Assembly (NCBI GenBank): GCA_029204225.1
Contig: CM055108.1
Location: 47,602,815 to 47,666,814, forward strand
From: Diphasiastrum complanatum
Taxonomy: Eukaryota > Streptophyta > Lycopodiopsida > Lycopodiales > Lycopodiaceae
DNA: 64,000 bases
Direction: 5' to 3'
Shown here: one piece after another, positions 19,799 through 31,850 of the stretch
Numbering within the stretch: position 1 is the first letter of the stretch
Layout: each line of letters starts with the position of its first letter
Program-made: the position numbers and the translations under genes
The notes under the pieces: generated by a model
Told to the model about the DNA's origin: nothing
What the model saw: the letters and a program-made list of their open reading frames with translations, nothing else
Databases searched by the model: none

Positions 19799-20598
19799 GT
19801 CAATTCTATGTGGAGTTGGGGTGGTTTCTATTTTAAATGAAACATTTTCGAGTGTAGAAAGTAGATCTTTGTGATCCTACCTTCATTTTAGCTCAAATCG
19901 CTTGGAGTAGACCAATTTTTGTATTCACTTACTGGAATGTGGAGACAAAGATTTCTCATGATTACGGATGTTGCATTCTACTAGTAGATGTATCAAGATT
20001 TTAACATTTGCCTATAGTTTTTTATTGATTCAATATTTTGCATTTTTGTGAAAACTCAAAATTTGATAGGATCTCTTATTTCAAAAGTTTTGATCTTTTC
20101 AAGAGTGTGGTTCAAGTATATTTGAATTCAAAATTTCATTATATCGTAAATTGATCAACTGTGATCAAGATTTATTTGCTAGACAAGAGAAAAAGAGAGA
20201 CTAGATTGTTTCCAAATCTTTGTGATTTCTTCTTGTCATCATTTATTGATTTTCAAGAATGTGCTAGGTGCATTGGAATATATTCAAAAAAGAATATCAA
20301 TCATTGCAACATGGAAATCTCAAGTGGCTTCATGTTGGAGAGTTAATGGATATTGTTGTAGGTGTGGAGGATAGACCTTTGGCACCTCAAGAGCAATTGA
20401 GGTATTTTTAGGAGCGCAAAGAAAGCTCTTCATGTGATCAAGATGAATGTGACTAATGACCTTCTCAAGGAAGTTGGTAAGATCACTACATCTAGTGACG
20501 CTTGGGAAACCTTGAGGTAGGTTTATGAATTTGAGTCTACATCTAGGGTCCTAACCTTAAGGAAAAAAATCTTTCCTATCAAGGAAGAGCTACCATCT

Positions 20599-21369
20599 AT
20601 GGAGGCTCTACATGATGTTCTTATTGCTGAAGAATGCAGGCAAAAGAACAAGCTGTTGAAGATCAACACACTTTCAAGGAAGGATGGTGGTGGCAAAGCT
20701 CACTTTGCCAAGATCAAGTCAAGAGGGAGGAGCAAGAACAGTTTTTCTCAAGCGTTCACCAAGGACAAATCAAAGGACAAAGCAAAGAACAAAGACTATG
20801 GAGGAGTAGAACATGATTCAACTCATTCTTCTAACTTCAAGAAAAAGACTCAAGAAGATCAAGCCAATTTTATCATAGAAGACTCACATGCAAGTTGTGG
20901 AGAGGATGATGTATCTTGGTATAGTGATAGTGGAGCCACAACTCATATGAATTGCTCCAAGGATTCTTTTGTTTCTATTGAATCTGTTCTGGATCCTAAG
21001 AAATCAATATACACAGCTGTTGATGATGCATGTGCAATTGAAGGATTTGGAAGTTGTTCCTTGAAACTTGCATCTTCTATGAATTTTACACTTTCCAATG
21101 TACTTTATGTTCCTAATCTCACAAAGAATGTGATTAGTGTTGGAAAGTTATTTGATGATGGTTTTGAAGTGGAATTGAATGTCAATAGTTGTTTCATAAA
21201 GAAAGAAGATAAAATCCTTGCAAGTGGATCTAGATATGGAGGCATTTTCAAGCTAGATGTGCATGAAAATACAAGTGCATGTGATGTTGCATTAATGACT
21301 TATGTTTCCAAGGAGGAGTTATGGCATAGGAAGTTGCATGTTACCATTTCATATCTATGCCTATTATAG
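20599..21369 (+). pseudogene. Copia gag C-terminus, protease and GAG-pre-integrase start
   Basis: A 256-residue frame. Its start is the gag end (MEALHDVLIAEECR), followed by a Lys-rich stretch where the zinc knuckle expected in Copia gag is missing. The retropepsin active site is DSGATTH near residue 109, and the conserved LYVPNLTKNVISV and LWHRKL blocks follow. The retropepsin would cleave the Gag-Pol precursor inside virus-like particles. It lacks a proper gag start and runs into a degraded integrase, so it is not functional. Confidence 0.8.
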
Positions 21370-22189
21370 TTAAGGAGATCAAGCCAAGAGTGGCTTATTC
21401 TATGGCAAAATCACATACGGATCCATACTTGATGTCTTCTACCAAGACAAAACATCCTATGGAGTTGGAACATTCGGATGTTCATCTTTCTCTATCAGTA
21501 AGCAAGGAAGGTGTTTCTTGCTTTGCATGTACTATTGATGGTTCCACAAGTTACATTTGGCTATGTCTTGTCTCTTCAAGTTTTATGGTGCATGTGTATG
21601 TTCCATCATGCAAAACTTTATGGAGTTATGGAGCTAATGGAAGGAGTGCACTATATGGAGTCTTTTTCAATTATAAGCCTAAGGTTGTGTACCTTAGTGT
21701 TCTTGAAGATTATTGCTTTGCATGTGGTTTCTTGGAAGGAAAGGAGGATGTAGATCCTAGTCTATGGATCATGGTTGAATGCTTATCCACCAAGGAAGGC
21801 TACATAGCCTTTACACTCTCTATCTCGAAGGTGTTTGAGCATGGAGATTTTCTTGATTTTGAATATCTATTTTCTATCTTGGAAGTGGCCGAGAGCACAG
21901 TGTCTCTAAGAGCATCAATTTGACCAACCTTGGAGGATTTTCAAGTTCAAGTGATCAAGCCAAGTTGATAACTTTTTAGGAGGAGTGTGAAGAATAAAAA
22001 GCTATCCAACTTGTCTATAGGGGTTGATGAGGAAAATCATCTTGCTTGTGCATTTACAAGTTGTAAATATTATTCTCTAGCATGTACAAACTCGAGCTAC
22101 ATGACATGCACAATGTCTAGATGGTCATATTTCACTTTGTTCCATTGTATATATCAAAGATATGTGAATTGAGCACATGACCTTGTAGA

Positions 22190-22400
22190 TTTGGGCGAGT
22201 TTGAGTTAGATAGATCTAGATTTGATGACATGCATAAAACTAGATGCCATGCAGAATCAGTTAGTGTGCATGCATGCAACATGCAATCACTGCATGCAAC
22301 ATGCAAGTCAGTATACATGTTCTCCACATGTCCAAGTCATCTAGGGAAGTCACATGCAAGACATAAAAATACTATTGGACACATGCATGTAGTTTTGTAC
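22190..22400. repeat. TGCATGCAACATGCAA short repeats
   Basis: Several overlapping copies of CATGCAACATGCAA and GCATGCA inside the probable 3' LTR, giving a locally self-complementary stretch. Confidence 0.5.
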
Positions 22401-22750
22401 ATATCTGGTTGAGAAATTGACATTTGGACAAAGTAGGTACAAGTTAGGTGCAATTTCAGCATGGAAGCTGTTAGGTGTCAATATGGTAGTAGTTTACACT
22501 TGATTAGGTGTAGGGAATGCATTGAATGCAAGTAGTACCACAAATTTTGGCTCTTTTATATATGTACATATGGTTCTCATTCATATCTAATGATGAATCA
22601 AGCTTTGGTAATGTCATAATGTCAAAATTGGATCTCATGCTATTTTGCTTGTTTTGATATTCTCTCTCTAACTCGAGTAGAAGGAATTCTTCATACATGA
22701 TTTGGTTATGTATTTTCTCTATTTGTGAGGAATTAGTTTTACTTTGATCT

Positions 22751-23600
22751 GTAGCATTCTAGATTGTGCTCTAGCCTCAGATTTGTTGGTAGATTGCAGG
22801 ATTGCTCTACAGGTGATCTGTGTGCCACCACAAAGCATGGTCAAGATCATTCACACATTTGTTGTGGTTCCCCACATGTGTGAAGTTGCTGGATTTTTCA
22901 CACATACCATACTAATCCTTATGACTGTTGATGCCATGGTGTCACCCATGAGCATATCCATGCTTTCCAAGAGTACTCAAGCTCGAACCCTACTTAAACG
23001 AAGCTTAGATGGACACTCGTGACAAATCATAAATTACTTGAGCTGAGTGTTAAATTATTAGAGTTGGCTTAGTATAGTCATAAATTGATGTTAGGGCAAA
23101 TCCATGCCATGCTAACCTTTGAGACTATTAAGACTCTTACGCAAATCCATGTGTTTCAAGAGTATCCGAGTTAGGAACACTAATGAGAAGACCGAAGTAC
23201 TTGTTAGATTTTGTACAAAGTTATAGGACGCAAAAGTTGAGAAATTGAATGCAATGTAATATAAATCTTCGGTTAAGTAATATAATATATGAGGTGAGAA
23301 AGTAACAAAATTAGTTTAGTGTATAATGCAAAGTGTATGCCTATCACTTAATAATCAAACCTTTTAGTTTACCTTGCCTAAATGAATTTTTTTTATAAAT
23401 CAAACAGTTGCTTATACCTGAAATGGATGTGTTTTCTTGTGAGAAGCCACAATACATTGAAAAAGATAAAACATTAGACTGTTTCTTTTACGATTTTTTT
23501 TCTCTATAGGCACTAGGCTGAAGGGTTAGTTACTACTAGGCCCTATCAAGTACTTAATCTATAATTATTGTGTAGTTGAGTAATTAAGTGTGAAGAGTAG
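22751..23600. other. No gene recognised
   Basis: The frame at 22744-23022 has no recognisable domain; the rest is AT-rich. Confidence 0.4.
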
Positions 23601-23689
23601 TTGCTTGAGTTGTGGAGAACTCCTCTTGTGTGAATTTAGCAAAAGGGGTGGAAGCGTATTCCACGAAAGGGCAAATATGATGTGGACGA

Positions 23690-24862
23690 GTGAGATTCAT
23701 TATCAAAGCCAAATAAAAATAAAGACAAGTGCTACTATTGCCATAAGCAGGACATTGGGCATGGGAGTGATATAAAAAAAAAGTGGACGTCAAGCTGAAG
23801 CAACAAGAAAACGTTGTCGAGGATGATGGAGAGGACGATGAGACCAATGTCTTCTCATCGGCATTGGCATCTCAGGTGGACGATGGTGCTAGATGGTTCA
23901 TAGATTTGGGTGCCACTAGACACATAACTGGGAAGCATGATTGGTTTGAGAACTTCTCGCCAATCTATGATGGAGAGAATGTCACAATGAGAATGAATGT
24001 CAGATTCAGAGCATCGACAATGTACATATGCAATTTTTTGATGGTAATATCAAGAATATTTCCAATGTGCTTTCTATTGGAGTCATGGCAAATCAATAGT
24101 TGAAAGTTGAGTTTGTCAAACACAGCTGCTTGATGAAGGATATGGATCATGATTATAAGGTTCTGGCAACATGATATCACGCTAGTAATTGTGGGCTTTA
24201 CAAATTGGATGCGCCAAACCAAATGAATATGGTTTAGCCTTGTGAACACCTTCACAATCTGAGTTGTGGCATAGAAGAATGGGTCATTTGAACTATGGAA
24301 GTCTACGGTTGATGGCCAAATTGAAGATGGTAAGTGGATTACCTGCAATACAAGATGAGGAGCATTCTATCTGTGAAGGATGCGTGATGGGAAAGCATCA
24401 TAGAGAGAAGTTTAATAAGGGAGGAGCCGCTAGAGCAAAGAAATCACTTGAGCTCATCCACAGTGATTTATGTGGCTCTATGAAGACTACGTCATTGGGA
24501 GGAGCCTACTATTTTATGACATTCATGGATGAATGCAGACATGGATCTACTTCTTGAAGAAGAAATCCGATGTTGTTGCTTATTTCAAGGAATTCAAAGC
24601 TTTAGTAGAGAACCAATTGGATGCATGCATTAAAGTGCTAAGATCTAATAGAGGGGGTGAGTACAAAGGAAATGACTTTCAAACATTTTGCAAGGAGCAT
24701 GAAATCAAAAGACAATTTACACAATCACATTCGCAAAATAGCAATGGAGTAGCTGAGAGAAAAAATCACACCATTGTGGAGAGTGCATGCTGGGCTTGCC
24801 AAATTAATTTTGGTCAGAAACGTGTAATGCGGCAACCTTCTTGCAAAATAGAAGCCCCACTA
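23690..24862 (+). pseudogene. Copia gag-zinc-knuckle, protease and integrase remnant
   Basis: A zinc-knuckle-like CYYCHKQDIGHG is at about 23725, then the protease block ARWFIDLGATRHITGKHDWF at 23890 (DSGA changed to DLGA, which should inactivate it). The GAG-pre-integrase is LWHRRMGHLNYGSLRL at 24264 with the HHCC Cys pair ICEGCVMGKHHR. The integrase core follows (LELIHSDLCG, then after a frameshift WIYFLKKKSDVVAYF, VLRSNRGGEY, NGVAERKNHTIVE) and ends with AATFLQNRSPT in a third frame. The sequence stops being Copia exactly where CACTACAAGAG begins at 24863. Confidence 0.85.
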
Positions 24863-25414
24863 CACTACAAGAGGAAGGGTGATTTCCAAGGCTTGTTTTG
24901 AGCACTTTTTTGAAAGATGGTTTTTAAAACGAGTCTTGAGAGGAACGGGATGCTCGAGCCTCGCATCCGGTGTTTGGCCTCGGTATAAGCCTACCAAATT
25001 CGAACTTGTTTTTGAAACATTTATGGAGATGGTTATAGAGAGGCATATAGAGAGGGTTATAAAGAGGGTCAAGGTGGCAAGAGACATTCCAAGGCACTCT
25101 GCTAACCGAGAGTAATACCGAGATTGATGAAAAGAAGGCCCCTCGATATAAACCACGGTAAAATATAAATGGATCTCACTTTTGGAATTTGTTACCTATC
25201 AACACATTGAATTCCATTTTCTATCAACATGGGTTGCCATATGCACAAGTGAATAAAGAAATTTATGTATCACAAAAAAATGATGACCACAAATTGTGTA
25301 CTCACATGCGTCGGCTTCTTGTTTGATGTCAATAGTCAATTAACAAAGTGTAATCGCATCTATGAGCCATATGATTAATATTACAATGAGTTGAAATACA
25401 TCATATTGTCTCAC

Positions 25415-25747
25415 TTATTTATTTGGTAGTTCATCGTTATCATTTGTCGCATCATCATGCAACAAATCCGCCAAACCAAATGAGTCTATCTCTAATTCTA
25501 CCCAAATATCTCCTATAGCTTCATCATTAATAAGTTGATCTTCAAAAGCTAATGGCGACAGTGACAACGAGTGAGATCGAGAAGGTGTGTCGTGTGTCGT
25601 CGATCCATCCAATGATAATGCATCATGCTCAACATCATCATTAGCTTGTGAAGCTTGCACATGATCATCCTCCAAAAATGTGTCACCGAATCCGTCATCA
25701 TGATCTTGTTCATGAGGTGCATCAGCTGGTAGCACCATGTCCTCCAC
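25415..25747 (-). other. Acidic open frame within the CACTA element
   Basis: A 110-residue Asp/Ser-rich frame (EDMVLPADAPHEQDHDDGFG; later SRSHSLSLSPLAFEDQ). It has no recognised domain. By position it would be the C-terminal end or last exon of the element's long transcript. Uncertain whether it was ever translated. Confidence 0.3.
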
Positions 25748-26488
25748 AATATCTCTATCTTCAAAAATTCATTTACTTCGAAGAGCGACTTGAATCACGC
25801 ACCACCATCTGGGATCTGAACGATTGGGGTGAAAGACCACCTATAATTGATCGATGTTACCATAAACGTTGACTCATAGTTAGTATCCATAACTATGTTA
25901 CAGTTGCTTGGGTATTACTATACACAATATACATTTTTTGTAGTATACTGAAAATCGATTGATTGACAACAAAAGAGCATAGACATGTTGAAGACATAGA
26001 AGAAATCTATCTGTTCACATTGTTGAGGAAAAACAAATGTATCGCTTTGATCTGTCCAAAGCTTGGTAGAGTCAGTGGCAAATTAACCACTCTCATCTTT
26101 CCTGATAGTTGCATTGGGACCATTGCAAATAACTTTGAACCATTTGACATCAAATATGAAAAAACTAAATTGCCTAAATCCAACTTTGAGAATGTCATTC
26201 ATTGTCCCACAATAATCAAGTTGAGAAGAGAGTAAATTGGTGTCCGTTGTGTCTCTTGGGTAAAATTTGCCATGATTTCACAATCCTACGTACAAAAGTG
26301 TTGTCCATGCGTCCACAGTGCATTGTACTTTTTGTATTGAATGAAATAGAAATAAATGTGTAAGTGATACAACAAACATGTATAAAATTGCACATACAAA
26401 TGTTTTTATTACCATGTGAATGATAATCATCATAGCTTACATGTAAATCGCACCCCCTTGCATATTCCTGCTCTCTCTCTATTACTTC

Positions 26489-27840
26489 CTAGTTGTTTGC
26501 TGAGGCTTCTTTAAGGGCATCACACAACCAATCAAACATCATGTCCTTGGGTAGAAGGGCGAGGTTAGGTGGATATGGTTGTCTTATATGCCCTCTCCTA
26601 AAAGTGGCTCGAGCGGTTTGTCTATGAGCCTTGGCCTCTTCGTACAACGAAATCCACTTTTGCATTTCCTCGCTATTAAGAATACAAAACTTATTTACCT
26701 TCTCCCTGAAGGACTTACTCATTCTTATGATCGCTCCTTTTCCTTGAAGAACTTCCCCAACAACACACTCATCATCCTTCTAATCCCAAAGATGAGAAAT
26801 AGAAGGATTGTTATGAGCAAGAAACTCTGTGATGTAAACCATGGACTCTTGCACCCTTCCACCATACTTCATCCTTCTAATCCCAAAGATGAGAAATAGA
26901 AGGATTGTTATGAGCAAGAAACTCTGTGATGTAAACCATGGACTCTTGCACTAGCCATCCTTCCACCATACTACCCTCATGTCTTGCCCTTTGTCTTACA
27001 AAGCCTTTCAATGTTTTCATGAATCGTTCCAAGAAAAACATCCAATGGCTATGGACAATGCCTAAATTAAAAAAATGGATAAATGTTAGTGAGAGAACAT
27101 GGGAAATACCACAATAGCAATAGTCTAGGATGGACTAAGAATAGGCAATTGACGCAAATAATTGATGTACCTGCAATGGCCACCTCATCTACCAAATACA
27201 CAATGAAATGCATTTGAGTGGTGAGAATGGATATGGGAAAGTGCTTCTTGATCAAACATGCTACCTCGATGGAGCTTTGTCTTGCTGCCTCAATGGATGC
27301 CAACGGTATCTCCTTGGATGAAATGTATTCTCATAAGAAAAGTAAATAACAATGACATACGTGTTAGTAAGATCATCATCCTGAATCACCCCAAGAAAAA
27401 ATGATGTGAGTCGCATTCACCGTACCTCACCAAACCACTGATTTTGTAGATTGCACTCTTTAACTCCTCTATCAAGAACCTTTTTAACACCAAGGGAAGC
27501 ACAAACTGCATGCACAAAAACAATTTGGTCATTGAGATACATATATGTGCAATGAGATCATCATGAAATTACAAGACATGCTATAAAATGTAATCCACAA
27601 TGTGAGATGGAAGCAACTTCAAAAAATATGCCATGCCAACCTGTAAAAATTTATGCCAATCATGAGACTTTAGTCCACTTAGCTTGTTGTCCCTTGTGAA
27701 GGCACCTTTTAGGCATCGCATGTGTCTTGTCGGAGTTCGAATGAGGCTATTGCCTTTTTTACAATCGTCTCTTCTCTCCTCGAGAAGATCCATGGGGCCT
27801 TTGGGTGGACAATTGAAGTCCCCACCGTTTGTGGCCATAA
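26489..27840 (-). pseudogene. DUF4218-type region of CACTA transposase transcript
   Basis: In - strand order: WIFSRREETIVKKAI and SGLKSHDWHKFLQ (27800-27630), LPLVLKRFLIEELKSAIYKI (about 27500-27430), VACLIKKHFPISIL and MHFIVYLVDEVAIAG (27303-27170), HWMFFLERFMKTLKGFVRQR (about 27050), MVEGWLVQESMVYITEFL (about 26960) and the tail at 26722-26489. This sequence order matches the DUF4218 block that follows tnp2 in plant CACTA elements. Several frames are used, with stops and a 97-bp tandem duplication. Confidence 0.8.
26772..26950. repeat. 97-bp tandem duplication in the DUF4218 remnant
   Basis: The 82 bp at 26772-26853 recur identically at 26869-26950, period 97. The duplication repeats the coding block for EFLAHNNPSISHLWD and shifts the frame. 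Confidence 0.95.
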
Positions 27841-27899
27841 ATCGGCCATCTTTTCCACTTCTTTTAAGTCATCTCATGCATCTTTTTTTTTCTTTTGAC

Positions 27900-29560
27900 T
27901 CGGTCAAGTGCTCTCAAATCGTGCTCCCAACATTCTTGAATATGTGCATCGGGTCCAAAAAATGATTTATTAACAATTTCTCCCAATATCGGAGTTCATG
28001 ACATATTGATAACCTCTTCATGCCGGGAGGGAGTCGCCCTAGATCTTGATTGGATCTCCAAATTTGAAGCCAATCACTTGCCTACAATATTAACAAACAA
28101 GCACACACATTTGATGCAGATTATTGTTAGTAAATATAAAGAGAGTTTTTATATATATATAAATGACATGTACATTAATTGGCCCAAATATGTGTTGTAC
28201 CTTCATGAAATGGGGACGTTGACCAACAAGCCCATCACACATAGGGTGATTGGGTGGAAAGTGTCGAGTGTGGCCCTCATAAACCATCTTTCATAGATGT
28301 TGTGAGTGACGTGCTTGCAAATACTCGCCACAAATGGGGCATGCATTGTAGCCACTAGTTTGGAGCCCTACATTGAGACAATCAACTTAATAGTGAGTCC
28401 AATGTAGAAATTGAAATAAAATTTGTGAATACACATAAAATTCAATATAATACCATGAATCAAACCAATAGCAAGGATATCTCACCTGAACATTCCCCAT
28501 ATCCAAGAAAGTGGTGTATCATCCACATCAAGATCCCCTTTACTACAAAATCTCTTTGTCTTAATGGTCTTGATATATCACTCACTTGAACTCCTTTCCA
28601 TAGAATGTTTAGCTCATCAAGGAAGCCATATACACATCCATATTTTTTGTCTTGTATTTTCTCGGGATAAGAAGGGTGAGCATTAGGTGCCCCTTCTTGA
28701 TACTTAGCCAAGGGAGGATGTTGTAATTTACAAGGAGACGAGGCTCATCCCTAAACTCATGCCAAGTAGCATCCACGTGATTCCATGCTGGAGAATCGGA
28801 AGGGATTCTCATAGTATCGTCCAATGAACGATTGATTGAATGCCATGTCATTAGCTCCATGATGGAATTATACTTAAACATGTGGCGTATCCTAGGTATG
28901 ATGGAAAAATCTCTTACCACCTTGGTGGGTATGGTCGCTCCTTGTAGATCTTGCATGTAGCGGTGTTCTCCACATTGTGGACACGTGCTTGCCTCCTCAA
29001 ACTCATCTCGATATAAGATGCAATCATCGGGACATGCATGAATACTCTTGTAATTCATGCCGACCATGGATAGCATTTTCTTGGCTTCTTATCAAGACAC
29101 CGCCATGGTGTTATTTGGAGGCAACATTTTTCTAAGCAAACTACGACAAAAAATATATATATCTATATAATTAGTTATATATAGTTTCTCACAACGCATG
29201 AAAAAGCAAAATGAGATGAGATTAGTTTGTCTATAACACACAAGAAGCTCGCAAGCTTACCCAAACAACTCCATGACGCTCACATCTGACCACCCGTACT
29301 TAGTTTGCAATTCAAAAGTAACAGACAAGCTCACAACTTTGACATTTGTCCACCCTCGTACAAAGGAGTGGATGCCAAGACGTGCATCATCTCTTCTTCC
29401 CTTGTCAATGTGGCCTCGGGTGGGTTTGTGAAGAATGCATCCATCATGTCATCCATGTCCCCCTTGTGATCATGCGCTATAAATGGCACATCCTCGTGTA
29501 TTGTGTCTCCTCGTGCAAGTCCACGGTTGGTGTATGCGAGAAAAGTGGTGGCTCTCATGT
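27900..29560 (-). pseudogene. tnp2 transposase (CACTA), degenerate
   Basis: Blocks in order on the - strand: ASTPLYEGGQMSKL (29350), TFELQTKYGWSDVSVMELFG (29310-29262), the tnp2 core at 29076-28609 (ACPDDCILYRDEFEEASTCP, RIRHMFKYNS, MTWHSINRSLDDTMRIPSDS, LVNYNILPWLSIKKGHLML), then MDVYMASLMS and DELNILWKGVQVSDI, MWMIHHFLGYGECSG at about 28500, ACPICGEYLQARH and YEGHTRHFPPNHPM (about 28330-28230), and ELRYWEKLLINHFLDPMHIF near 27980. The protein would bind and cut CACTA ends. Stops and frame changes, some perhaps at old introns, make it non-functional. Confidence 0.88.
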
Positions 29561-29710
29561 GTTTGCATGTCTAAATCTTGTGGATTGCATGGCGACATCT
29601 GGTTGAATTCTTCGATAGTCACATGAGTGCGAGTTACTGTCCTACACAATACAAGTGCAACAATAGTCAAGAACAACGGAATATTCTCTCCAATCGTGAA
29701 GACCACCAAA

Positions 29711-30146
29711 TATATACATGATCATAAGGGTGCATGCAATCATGTTTTTTAGCAATACAAAGTGCGTTGCAAATCAGAACTCGTCAAAGAACCGACTTTG
29801 GGCTGCACAAATAATGACTCTCTCTCAATTTGTCCATGCATGCGAATGTGTGGTATAGTAATACATCGCTCTCATCACAATGCATACTTACATTGTGTAC
29901 ATGGGCATGGTATTCTCTGGTATAGCCAAGCCTCTGATCCAATATGTGATGGTCCTACCTCATTATTTGAATAAGAGAAACATGAACTCGCCATCGGTGC
30001 ACCTTGATGGTTGACAATGGATGGAACACAAAATTAGAGATGATCAGTAATACATAAAACAAACTAATTGAATACATTGATACGAATACAAGACATGTTT
30101 ATAATTACTAATTTTGAGTCTAGTGCAACTAGTCTTTTGAATTTAG
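29711..30146. other. No gene recognised
   Basis: Between the tnp2 start and the Copia LTR. No transposon terminus or reading frame could be identified. Confidence 0.45.
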
Positions 30147-31850
30147 TGTGAAAGATTCAACTAGTTTGATCATATTTGCTATATTTCCATATTTGGCATA
30201 TTGAGGCCAAATTTGTTTTTAGACTTAGAGATTGACTTTTCAAAGTTCATAAGTCTAAATGTCATTTGAATAAACACTTTTTGAAAGTGTGGGAGTTTGA
30301 GTAGATTCGAATTTGAATGTTGGGTACTTTGAATCTAGACCCAAAAATAGTAGGGTTAGCATTTTAGAGGGAAAGCCAAGTGGCCAAATAGGTTTTGGAC
30401 TTGTTATAAAAGGATGAAACTCATGGAGAGAGTGATATTCCTCTTCTCTATCTCATTTCATGCTTATACATGGTTCTCTTAGGTTCTATTATCCATTTGG
30501 TGCACTATGCTTGTGATTGCCTGCAATTTTATGTGTAGAATGATCTATATTTGTTATTTTTGGATCCACATGTGTGAAATATAGTAGCTTGCTGGTTTTG
30601 TACAGAAAACAACAGTACATAATCATTTCATTCAAGTTTGATCAAGTTCTATTTGAGTTTTCATCTAATTTTGTGTGTAGATACTGATTTTTCTACATTG
30701 GTGAGATTGGTAGTGTATTTCTCTTTGTAATCCAAGATCTTTCAAGTGGATTGGATCTTAATGATTTAAAATCCTTCACATGGTATCAGAGCTTGTGTTT
30801 CAGGTTATGAAGGAGGGAATCAGATCTATCAATGATTTGGTGAAGATATCAAGGCTAGAGCATGCTAGAGAGGATTCTACACCAAAATCGAGTTTTTTTT
30901 TTTGTAGATTGGATATTTTTGTAGATTAAAACCCTAAATAGGTTTACAAACTTGATCAATTCCAATTTTTGATTTTACATACTACATTTGGCCTATTTTT
31001 AGATCATTAGATCAGCCTAAGTGGTGGCTATTAGATTGCATAATCGAAATTTCAGCATTTGCATGTAGATTTGGAATAGTTAATCTTTTGTGATTTTGAC
31101 AAAACTCTAATTTGATTGGATCTCTAGATAGTGAGGTTGCTGGACTTCATTTGAGTGCGTTTCAATCTTAGGAAGTGGCAAAAGTCATTAGATTGAGGAT
31201 AGATCATAGGTTGATCAAGATTCCATGATTTTATGTGTTGATTTGCTAGGTATAGGTGCTAGAAGAGAATTGTTGAGATAGTTTCAAATCTTTGTGATTT
31301 CTTTTGAAAGAATTTGTTGTTGTTCAAAGGAGTGCTTTGTGCATTGAAACCGGTTGAAAAAAAAGAACATGTCATTGCTATATGGCAACCGCAATTGGAG
31401 TCATGTTGGAAGCCAATGATAGGCTTACCTCAAGTAACTATTCATTGTGGAAAGTGAGGATGGAATCACTTCTTGAGATGAATGATGTTTTGGATATTGT
31501 TGTAGGTTTGGAGGAGAGACCAGCAACACAACAAGATCAAGTGAGGTATGATAAGAGGGCCAAGAAGGCTCTACACATTATTAAGATGAATGTTACCAAT
31601 GAGCTTCTCAAGGAAGTTGGTAAGTGTACTTCACCTAAGGATGTCTGGGATTCATTGAAGAAGCTTTATGAATCCAAGTCTACTTTTAGAGTGTTGACTC
31701 CAAGAAGGCAAATCTTTTCTTGTTTGCAAAAGAATGAAGAAAGTCCAAGTATTTTTGTTTTGAGGATGAAAGCATTGAATGATGAGTTGGCTTGCATTGA
31801 TGAAAGCATTAAGGAATGAGAGCTTGTTCAAGTGATTCTTAATGGTTTGT
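30147..31850 (+). mobile_element. Copia element 5' end: LTR, primer-binding site and gag
   Basis: The LTR 30147-30780 (634 bp) starts TGTGAAAGAT, ends CTTCACA, and has a TATA box (TATAAAAGG) near 30405. The primer-binding site TGGTATCAGAGC follows immediately at 30781, matching the 3' end of initiator tRNA-Met. A 600-bp leader leads to the gag at 31382. The element is cut at about 31850, in the middle of the gag phrase LVQVILNGL, where unrelated sequence begins. It is the least rearranged of three copies of this family in the window. Confidence 0.9.
31382..31819 (+). pseudogene. Copia gag (UBN2-type) N-terminal two thirds
   Basis: 145 residues: LEANDRLTSSNYSLW, VRMESLLEMNDVLDIV, GLEERPATQQDQVRYDKRAK, MNVTNELLKEVGKC, KKLYESKSTFRVL, and FVLRMKALNDELACIDES. 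Gag forms the virus-like particle that packages the element RNA. A stop after IKE interrupts the phrase that continues ELVQVILNGL, and the rest is missing. Confidence 0.85.

Larger units (their letters stand above)
19799..22750 (+). mobile_element. Second copy of the same Copia family, + strand, decayed
   Basis: The leader (about 20100-20330) and the gag start resemble those at 31200-31700, with gag broken by stops. The clean coding part is 20599-21369: gag tail, then a Copia protease with WYSDSGATTHM and the block FTLSNVLYVPNLTKNVISVG, then the GAG-pre-integrase start ELWHRKLH. The frame at 21357-21923 is a strongly decayed integrase: PMELEHSDVH and KPKVVYLSVLEDYCF echo PLELIHSDV and KPSVSHLRVFGC. 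No RT is present. A polypurine tract AGGAGGAG (21978-21985) precedes a 3' LTR starting TGTGAAGAAT at 21986, with a TATA box near 22552. The LTR end is uncertain (around 22750). Confidence 0.75.
24863..29710 (-). mobile_element. CACTA (En/Spm-like) transposon, decayed, - strand
   Basis: The left edge is the canonical CACTACAAGA at 24863, directly after Copia integrase sequence; the flanking trinucleotide is CTA. Just inside, repeated pieces such as CTCGGTATAAGCC, ATACCGAG and CTCGATATAAACC look like the subterminal repeats of CACTA elements. Coding remnants of tnp2 (29560-27900) and DUF4218 (27840-26489) run on the - strand toward this end. The right terminus was not found; the flank at 29700-30146 is featureless and is followed by a Copia LTR, which may have displaced it. 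Confidence 0.7.

Noticed and set aside
21357-21923. 188-residue frame as a novel gene
   Set aside because: It lines up with decayed Copia integrase landmarks and sits between a Copia protease and a 3' LTR.
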